In this document: positions 43,625 to 49,566 of the stretch, piece by piece
Position numbering within the stretch: position 1 is the first letter of the stretch
Layout of the letters: each line of letters starts with the position of its first letter
Notes under the pieces: model-generated
What the model was told of the DNA's origin: nothing
What the model saw: the letters and a program-made list of their open reading frames with translations, nothing else
Database searches by the model: none
Made by a program: the position numbers and the translations under genes
Source: Marinospirillum insulare DSM 21763
Lineage (GTDB): Bacteria > Pseudomonadota > Gammaproteobacteria > Pseudomonadales > Halomonadaceae
Length of the DNA: 49,566 bases
Direction of reading: 5' to 3'
NCBI RefSeq assembly: GCF_000686905.1
Contig: NZ_JMLW01000023.1
Location: 1 to 49,566 of the forward strand

Positions 43625-46600
43625 CTAAGCTTGGTCAGGATCATAGCTAAGGGCTGGTAATAACCAACGCTCCATAGTGTCAACTGGCATGTTTTTGTGC
43701 TTAGCAGCCGATTCCACTTGATCTCGGGTAATTTTACCTAGGTTAAAGTATTTACTATCTGGGTGAGCAAAATACCAACCCGACACAGCAGCGGTTGGGT
43801 ACATAGCAAAGCTTTCGGTTAAAATTAAGCTGGTATGTTCGGTAGCATTTAATAGTTCAAATAAATGCTCTTTTTCTGTGTGATCAGGGCAGGCTGGGTA
43901 ACCCGGTGCAGGGCGAATGCCTTGGTAGGCTTCTTTAATGAGCGCATCATTGTCTAGCTGTTCATTGTTAACATAACCCCAAAACTCTTTGCGTACTCGC
44001 TGGTGCAAGCACTCGGCAAAGGCTTCAGCTAGGCGGTCAGCCAAGGCTTTTAACATAATGGCGCTATAGTCATCTAAGTCTGCTTCATACACCTTGGCTA
44101 ACTCATCCACGCCAATACCTGCGGTTACCGCAAAACCGCCAATCCAATCTGGAATACCACTGTCTTTAGGCGCAATAAAGTCGGCTAACGATTTACAAAA
44201 GCCTTGTTTGTCAGGGGTTTGTTGACGTAACTGGGTTAGCTTTTTAATAACTTGCTGACGGGTTTCATCGGCATAAACTTCAATAACATCGTCATCAACA
44301 CTATTAGCAGGCCACAAGCCTATAACACCTCGAGCTTCAATTTTTTGCTTGCTAACCAGTTGTTTTAACATGGTTTGCGCATCAGTAAAGAGTTTTTTAG
44401 CTTCTTCACCCACCACTTTATCTTCAAAAATAGCTGGGTATTTACCTACCAAGTTCCAGCTAATAAAGAAGGGTGTCCAATCAATGTATTCAACCAGCTC
44501 TTCTAGGGAATAATTAGCAAAGGCTTTAACGCCGAGTTGCTTAGGGGCAACCGGTGGTTTGGATTCAAAATCTAATTTCAGCTTACGGCTTCTTGCTTCG
44601 GCATAATCACAAGAAGCGCCTTTTAAAACCCGTTTACTTTGGCGGACTCTAATTTTTTCATATTCCTCTGCAATTTCTTCCATATACTTAGGCTTGTGTT
44701 CAGCAGATAAAAGATTGCTGGCTACACCTACGGCACGCGACGCATCGCTAACATAAACCACGGCTTCATCGTAGTTAGGGTCTATTTTAACCGCTGTATG
44801 CGCTTTTGAAGTGGTAGCGCCGCCAATCATTAACGGAATAGTAAAGCCTTGGCGCTGCATTTCTTTAGCGACAGTTACCATTTCATCGAGGGAAGGGGTG
44901 ATTAAGCCGGATAAACCAATAATATCCACGTTTTCTTCACGGGCTTTTTCTAGAATTTTATTGGCAGGCACCATAACGCCCATATCCACTACTTCGTAGT
45001 TGTTACACTGTAAAACCACGCCAACAATGTTCTTGCCTATATCGTGAACGTCGCCCTTAACCGTGGCCATTAAAATTTTGCCTTTGGTTTGCACTTCGCC
45101 CGTTTTTTCAGCTTCAATGTAGGGAATAAGAATCGCCACGGCTTGTTTCATAACCCTGGCTGATTTAACCACCTGGGGTAAGAACATTTTACCGGCACCA
45201 AACAAGTCACCCACCACATTCATACCCGTCATTAGTGGGCCTTCAATTACGTGGATAGGCCGGTCAGCCTGCTGGCGAGCTTCTTCAACATCAACATCTA
45301 TAAAAGCCGTAATGCCTTTCACCAGAGCATGAGAAATGCGCTCATTCACAGGTAGGTTACGCCACTCTAAGTCTTCTTTTTTCTCTGTGGTAGAACCATC
45401 GCCTCGGTATTTTTCGGCAATATCTAGTAGGCGTTCAGTGCCATCGTCACGGCGGTTAAGCACCACATCTTCAACTGCAGTTTTAAGTTCTTCGGGCAGG
45501 TCATCATAAAGTGCAAGCTGCCCAGCATTAACAATACCCATGCTCATGCCAACTTTAATGGCATGGTATAAAAACACGGAATGAATGGCTTCACGAACGG
45601 GGTTATTACCCCTAAAAGAGAAGGAAACGTTAGATACGCCGCCAGAGATCATCGCATGGGGTAGGTTCTTGTGTATCCATTCTGTGGCTTGAATAAAATC
45701 CACGCCATAGTTGTTGTGCTCTTCAATCCCTGTGGCTATAGCAAACACGTTAGGGTCAAAAATAATGTCTTCGGCAGGAAAGCCTATATCATCGACTAAT
45801 AAGCGATAGGCTCTTTCACAAATTTCAATTTTACGTTCAAAAGTATCTGCTTGGCCTACTTCATCAAAGGCCATCACAATAATTGCCGCACCGTAACGCT
45901 TACAAAGCAAAGCCTGCTCACGGAAAGCGGTTTCGCCTTCTTTCATGGAAATGGAGTTGACGATGGGCTTGCCTTGCACACACTTTAAGCCCGCTTCTAA
46001 AATCGACCATTTAGAAGAGTCTAACATAATAGGAACACGGGCAATGTCTGGCTCACCGGCGATCAGATTCAAAAATTTCACCATGGCGGCTTCTGAATCC
46101 AACATGCCTTCATCCATGTTGATGTCGATCACCTGTGCGCCATTTTCAACCTGCTCTAAAGCCACTTCTAATGCAGTGTTGTAATCTTCTGCAAGAATTA
46201 ACCTTTTAAAGCGTGCCGAGCCAGTAATGTTGGTACGCTCCCCCACGTTAACAAACAGTGAGTCGGGGGTAATATTAAAGGGCTCTAGGCCAGATAAACG
46301 GCAAGCAGGTAGAATAGTTGGCACTTGGCGAGGTGGAATTTTTGCTACGGCTTCGGCTATTGCTTTAATGTGATCTGGCGAAGATCCACAACAGCCACCA
46401 ATAATATTCATTAAGCCGGCTTGGGCAAATTCCACCAAAATACTAGCCATTTCTTCTGGGGTTTGGTCGTATTCCCCAAAAGCATTGGGTAAGCCTGCGT
46501 TAGGGTGTGCCGACACAAACGTATCAGCAATGCGCGAGAGTTCTTCTACATAGGGGCGTAAATCTTCCGCACCCAAAGCACAGTTAAGCCCTACAGAAAT

Positions 46601-47335
46601 GGGTTTTGCATGGCGAACACTATTCCAAAAAGCTTCCGTGGTTTGACCTGAAAGTGTGCGCCCAGACGCATCAGTAATGGTGCCAGATATCATAATGGGC
46701 AGCTCAAACCCAAGTTTTGCAAACACTTCCTGGACAGCAAAAATAGCTGCTTTAGCATTTAAAGTGTCAAAAATGGTTTCGATCATAATTAAGTCGACAC
46801 CACCACGAATCAAAGCTTCCGTAGATTCTATATAGTTTTCGACGAGTGCATCAAAGGTGACATTACGAAAGCTGGCATCGTTAACATCAGGAGAAATAGA
46901 TGCAGTACGGCTGGTAGGGCCTAAAACACCTGCTACATAACGCGGTTTTTCTGGTGTAGAATGCTCGTCCGCAGCTTGGCGAGCTAAACGTGCACCCGCT
47001 TCGTTTATTTCAGCAGCCAGTTCCTGCATGCCGTAATCAGCTTGTGAAAGACGGGTGGAGTTAAAGGTGTTGGTTTCAACTATATCCGCACCAGCCGCTA
47101 GGTATTCACCATGTAAGCGTTGAATTAGATCGGGTTGTGTTAGCACTAAAAGGTCATTATTGCCCTTAAGATCACTGGGCCAATCAACAAAGCGTTTACC
47201 CCTAAAATCTGCTTCAGCTAGTTTTTGATTTTGGATCATCGTACCCATGCCACCATCAAGAATAACTAGTCTCTCTGCTAGGCTTTTTTTAAGGGCGGCG
47301 GTACGTGCCTTAGCGGCTTGGGCAAGGGTGTTCAT
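43625..47335 (-). CDS. metH: Cobalamin-dependent methionine synthase
   Basis: MetH transfers a methyl group from methyltetrahydrofolate to homocysteine via cobalamin. The 1236-residue protein has all four modules: homocysteine domain (about 20-345, [10 protein letters not shown] and zinc cysteines in GGCCGS), folate domain (about 375-650, [13 protein letters not shown]), cobalamin domain (about 670-900, with the histidine ligand in [14 protein letters not shown]), and activation domain ([15 protein letters not shown]). The start at ATG 47335 gives an N-terminus like other MetH proteins; the frame extends to 47398 but neither has a good ribosome site. No cobalamin riboswitch fits upstream. It makes the organism a cobalamin user. 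Confidence 0.96.
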   Translation of the reverse strand: MNTLAQAAKARTAALKKSLAERLVILDGGMGTMIQNQKLAEADFRGKRFVDWPSDLKGNNDLLVLTQPDLIQRLHGEYLAAGADIVETNTFNSTRLSQADYGMQELAAEINEAGARLARQAADEHSTPEKPRYVAGVLGPTSRTASISPDVNDASFRNVTFDALVENYIESTEALIRGGVDLIMIETIFDTLNAKAAIFAVQEVFAKLGFELPIMISGTITDASGRTLSGQTTEAFWNSVRHAKPISVGLNCALGAEDLRPYVEELSRIADTFVSAHPNAGLPNAFGEYDQTPEEMASILVEFAQAGLMNIIGGCCGSSPDHIKAIAEAVAKIPPRQVPTILPACRLSGLEPFNITPDSLFVNVGERTNITGSARFKRLILAEDYNTALEVALEQVENGAQVIDINMDEGMLDSEAAMVKFLNLIAGEPDIARVPIMLDSSKWSILEAGLKCVQGKPIVNSISMKEGETAFREQALLCKRYGAAIIVMAFDEVGQADTFERKIEICERAYRLLVDDIGFPAEDIIFDPNVFAIATGIEEHNNYGVDFIQATEWIHKNLPHAMISGGVSNVSFSFRGNNPVREAIHSVFLYHAIKVGMSMGIVNAGQLALYDDLPEELKTAVEDVVLNRRDDGTERLLDIAEKYRGDGSTTEKKEDLEWRNLPVNERISHALVKGITAFIDVDVEEARQQADRPIHVIEGPLMTGMNVVGDLFGAGKMFLPQVVKSARVMKQAVAILIPYIEAEKTGEVQTKGKILMATVKGDVHDIGKNIVGVVLQCNNYEVVDMGVMVPANKILEKAREENVDIIGLSGLITPSLDEMVTVAKEMQRQGFTIPLMIGGATTSKAHTAVKIDPNYDEAVVYVSDASRAVGVASNLLSAEHKPKYMEEIAEEYEKIRVRQSKRVLKGASCDYAEARSRKLKLDFESKPPVAPKQLGVKAFANYSLEELVEYIDWTPFFISWNLVGKYPAIFEDKVVGEEAKKLFTDAQTMLKQLVSKQKIEARGVIGLWPANSVDDDVIEVYADETRQQVIKKLTQLRQQTPDKQGFCKSLADFIAPKDSGIPDWIGGFAVTAGIGVDELAKVYEADLDDYSAIMLKALADRLAEAFAECLHQRVRKEFWGYVNNEQLDNDALIKEAYQGIRPAPGYPACPDHTEKEHLFELLNATEHTSLILTESFAMYPTAAVSGWYFAHPDSKYFNLGKITRDQVESAAKHKNMPVDTMERWLLPALSYDPDQA

Positions 47336-47499
47336 TGAGAAGGCAGACTCCGAAATAAATTTTGCGCTAGTGTAACAAAAAGCGCCCGTTAAGGTCATAT
47401 TAAAAGACCCATTAAAACACTAGGGTATTGTCCTTAAGGCTAGGTTTAGCATAAGATGTTCACAAGTTAAGCCTTATCTCTAAAGAGGAAGCAAGATCA

Positions 47500-48108
47500 A
47501 TGAGTGACACAGAAGCAGTTAGCAAACCACTAGAAATTACCAGTAACGCTGAAGATTACTTAGCAGAGTTACTAGCTAAGCAAGATGTAGAGGGTATGTC
47601 GGTTAGAGTGTTTATTACTCAGCCGGGTACTCCTTACGCTGAAACCTGCTTAGCCTATAGCCGCCCTGGTGAAGAAGAACCGACCGATGAGCTGCTAGAA
47701 CTAGATAAAATTAAAGTTTATTTAGAAAAAAATAGCCTCGCTTTTTTAGATGAAGCAGTGGTCGATTTTAACCCAGACCGTATGGGTGGTCAGCTCACCA
47801 TTAAAGCGCCCAATGCAAAAATGCCTAAAGTCAGTGCGGATAGCCCACTAGCTGACCAAATTAACTACATTCTTTATAGTGATATTAACCCAGGTTTAGC
47901 CGCTCACGGCGGTGAAATTAAACTGGTAGAACTAACAGAAGATGATGTTGCTGTTCTTCAGTTTGGTGGAGGTTGCCAAGGTTGTGCAGCGGTTGATTTA
48001 ACCTTAAAAGATGGCGTAGAAAAAACGCTATTAGAGCGTTTGCCACAATTGCGCGGTATACGTGACGAAACAGACCACACGGTAACTGAAAACGCTTATT
48101 ACAAATAA
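47500..48108 (+). CDS. nfuA: Fe-S biogenesis protein NfuA
   Basis: NfuA carries [4Fe-4S] clusters to target enzymes. The 202-residue protein has an N-terminal degenerate A-type domain ([16 protein letters not shown], without the A-type cysteines) and a C-terminal Nfu domain with [13 protein letters not shown] and the cluster-binding [25 protein letters not shown] lies upstream of the ATG. Divergent from metH. Biotin synthase, a usual client of such carriers, is not encoded here. Confidence 0.95.
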   Translation: MSDTEAVSKPLEITSNAEDYLAELLAKQDVEGMSVRVFITQPGTPYAETCLAYSRPGEEEPTDELLELDKIKVYLEKNSLAFLDEAVVDFNPDRMGGQLTIKAPNAKMPKVSADSPLADQINYILYSDINPGLAAHGGEIKLVELTEDDVAVLQFGGGCQGCAAVDLTLKDGVEKTLLERLPQLRGIRDETDHTVTENAYYK

Positions 48109-48138
48109 AAGCCAAACAAATCAGCAAATTGGTTTGAC

Positions 48139-48157
48139 AGGCAGCGAGTGACTGCCT
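48139..48157 (+). terminator. Small hairpin after nfuA
   Basis: aggcag and ctgcct around a seven-base loop, 31 bases after nfuA and without a T tract. It may be an attenuator or chance. Confidence 0.3.
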
Positions 48158-48209
48158 AAATTCAAGGTGTAGGATAAAACCAATAAAAATGGCTTGGGAG
48201 AATAAAAGC

Positions 48210-49199
48210 ATGTCAATGCTAAGAAAAACACTGGCAACAGCGGTTGTCACTGCAGGTTTAGGCTTAGGAGCTGCTGCAGTTAGCTCTACAGCACTAGCAG
48301 AACAAAGCTTTATTACAGTAGGTACAGGCGGTGTTACTGGGGTTTACTACCCAACAGGTGGTGCAATTTGCCGCTTGGTGAACCGCACTCGCAAAGACCA
48401 TGGTATTCGTTGTTCTGTTGAAAGTACCGGTGGTTCTGCTTACAACGTCAACACCATTCGTGCGGGTGAGTTAAATTTTGGTATTGCCCAATCTGACGTA
48501 CAGTTCAATGCTCACCGAGGTGAAGGGCAGTTCGAAAAAGCCGGTGCTTACACTGATTTACGCTCTGTTTTCTCTCTACACCCAGAAGCCTTTACTGTTG
48601 TAGCTCGTGCAGATGCTAAGGCAAAAGAATACGATGACTTACAAGGCAAGCGAGTTAACGTAGGTAACCCTGGCTCTGGCCAACGCTCAACTGTTGAACA
48701 GCTGCTAGAAGTGCGTAAGCAAGATATGGGCATTTTTTCTTTAGCTGCCGATTTACGCGCTGCAGAAATGTCTAGCGCCCTGTGTGACAATCGTATTGAC
48801 GCAATGATCTATGTGGTTGGTCACCCTAGTGGTTCTATTAAAGAAGCCACCAGTAGTTGTAAAAGCAACCTAGTTAACGTACGTGGTGACTATGTTGATG
48901 CACTGCTGAAAAAATACCCTTACTACCGCCGCGCAGTCATTAAAGGTGGTGAGTACAATGGTAACCCTGAGGACACTCACACCTTTGGCGTAGCAGCAAC
49001 TGTAGTGACTAGTGCAAAAACCTCTGATGAACAAGTTTATCAGCTAGTAAAAGCTGTGTTTGATAACTTTGATACTTTCACTCGCCTGCATCCTGCTTTT
49101 GCAGACTTGAAGAAAGATGAGATGGTGAGCGCAGGTCTATCTGCTCCTTTACACCCAGGTGCAGTAAAATACTACCGTGAAGCAGGATTGCTTAAATAA
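48210..49199 (+). CDS. TAXI-family TRAP transporter solute-binding protein
   Basis: A 329-residue periplasmic receptor with signal peptide (LRKTLATAVVTAGLGLGAAAVSSTALAEQ). The mature part begins FITVGTGGVTGVYYPTGGAICRLVN, the TAXI signature, and continues with AGELNFGIAQSDVQ, GKRVNVGNPGSGQRSTVEQLLE and HPAFADL. It would deliver an organic acid or amino acid such as glutamate to a TRAP permease. The ATG at 48210 has GGGAG eight bases upstream; a start at 48189 would overlap that site. The permease that normally follows is absent: a terminator and then the IS30 end come next. Confidence 0.92.
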   Translation: MSMLRKTLATAVVTAGLGLGAAAVSSTALAEQSFITVGTGGVTGVYYPTGGAICRLVNRTRKDHGIRCSVESTGGSAYNVNTIRAGELNFGIAQSDVQFNAHRGEGQFEKAGAYTDLRSVFSLHPEAFTVVARADAKAKEYDDLQGKRVNVGNPGSGQRSTVEQLLEVRKQDMGIFSLAADLRAAEMSSALCDNRIDAMIYVVGHPSGSIKEATSSCKSNLVNVRGDYVDALLKKYPYYRRAVIKGGEYNGNPEDTHTFGVAATVVTSAKTSDEQVYQLVKAVFDNFDTFTRLHPAFADLKKDEMVSAGLSAPLHPGAVKYYREAGLLK

Positions 49200-49235
49200 G
49201 CAGTCTGTACCCGAGTAGGTAAGCGGGTAAATAAG

Positions 49236-49271
49236 AACCAGCTATACAATATTTGTTTAGCTGGTTTTTTT
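49236..49271 (+). terminator. Terminator after the TAXI receptor gene
   Basis: aaccagcta and tagctggtt form a 9-bp stem followed by seven T. The IS30 end begins eight bases later. Confidence 0.88.
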
Positions 49272-49278
49272 ATCTGCC

Positions 49279-49566
49279 CTTGGATTCAACTTGCTAGTGC
49301 AACAGCCTGTAATTCTTCAAACAATACTTCATTTGGTGTTTTCATTCCAAGTGTTTTCCTAGGTCGGTTATTTAAACGATGCATAATGAATTCAAAATGC
49401 TCATCATCTAAGTGCTTAAAGCATGAACCTTTGGGGCAGTATTGACGTATTAAGCCATTTGTATTTTCATTCAATCCACGTTGCCAAGAAGCATAAGGGT
49501 CTGCAAAGTAAAAGTCACAATTCAGTGCTTTTGCAATGGCTTGATGCTCAGCAAACTCTTTACCAT
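49279..49566 (-). mobile_element. IS30-family insertion sequence, second copy, 3' part
   Basis: The same element as at bases 1-278, in opposite orientation and with no difference that I see over the shared length. Its outer end is cttggattcaac at 49279, eight bases beyond the T tract of the preceding terminator. The 5' part lies outside the window. Confidence 0.93.
49286..49566 (-). CDS. IS30-family transposase, C-terminal fragment (second copy)
   Basis: The frame enters from outside as GKEFAEHQAIAKALNC, the conserved stretch just after the second catalytic aspartate of IS30 transposases (usually DNGKEFAEH), then continues with the same NENTNGLIRQY glutamate block as the left copy. The window ends only a codon or two after that aspartate. 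About 93 codons are visible. Confidence 0.93.
   Translation of the reverse strand, partial: GKEFAEHQAIAKALNCDFYFADPYASWQRGLNENTNGLIRQYCPKGSCFKHLDDEHFEFIMHRLNNRPRKTLGMKTPNEVLFEELQAVALAS

Noticed and set aside
47336-47499. Cobalamin or SAM riboswitch before metH
   Set aside because: The region is short and I see no B12-box or SAM-riboswitch core.

Overview
The window looks like chromosome from a halophilic or marine gammaproteobacterium, probably an Oceanospirillales-type organism (Marinospirillum or a relative is a guess). The evidence is an ectABC operon for ectoine synthesis, a PomAB-type sodium motor, a TAXI-type TRAP receptor, an RNase J-like enzyme, many cyclic-di-GMP proteins and modest GC. 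Both ends stop inside copies of the same IS30-family element. The copies are in inverted orientation with their transposase 3' ends facing inward, so the piece is most simply a contig broken at a repeated insertion sequence.

Layout. 1-2.1 kb: IS30 end, a TonB-dependent receptor cut by the IS, then cobO. 2.1-7.3 kb: a compact minus-strand defence operon of a single-chain MmeI-like restriction-modification enzyme, the DNA ADP-ribosyltransferase toxin DarT and its macrodomain antitoxin DarG. 7.4-12.8 kb: an unusual heavy-metal-domain protein and three cyclic-di-GMP genes, one with a haem-type sensor. 13-18.4 kb: cobU, tRNA-Ser, RNase J, an SOS-controlled umuC without umuD, a small unknown ORF, rlmJ, grxA and a hairpin-rich stretch. 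18.4-25.5 kb: hyi-alr, glycerophosphodiesterase, an inositol-phosphatase family gene, and an operon of membrane protein, degenerate HD-GYP protein, cytochrome c' and gor. 25.6-27.9 kb: ectABC. 28-32.9 kb: bioFHCD divergent from bioA with a BirA-type operator between them, and no bioB. 32.9-42.2 kb: HDOD-GGDEF protein, a deacetylase divergent from a Pat-type lysine acetyltransferase, pdxH, cytochrome b561, cytochrome c', pomAB. 42.3-49.2 kb: MATE transporter, metH, nfuA, TAXI receptor, terminator, second IS30 end.

Themes. Cobalamin salvage and use (receptor, cobO, cobU, metH) recur. Five proteins carry cyclic-di-GMP-type domains and two cytochrome c' genes are present. The strongest candidate for a new system is the RM-darT-darG operon: three adjacent genes with 4 and 8 bp gaps, intact catalytic motifs in all three, and translation signals that favour antitoxin over toxin. 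Second in interest are the divergent acetyltransferase/deacetylase pair, the orphan SOS-regulated umuC, and a chain of four hairpins at 18.2-18.35 kb that may be an undescribed structured RNA.
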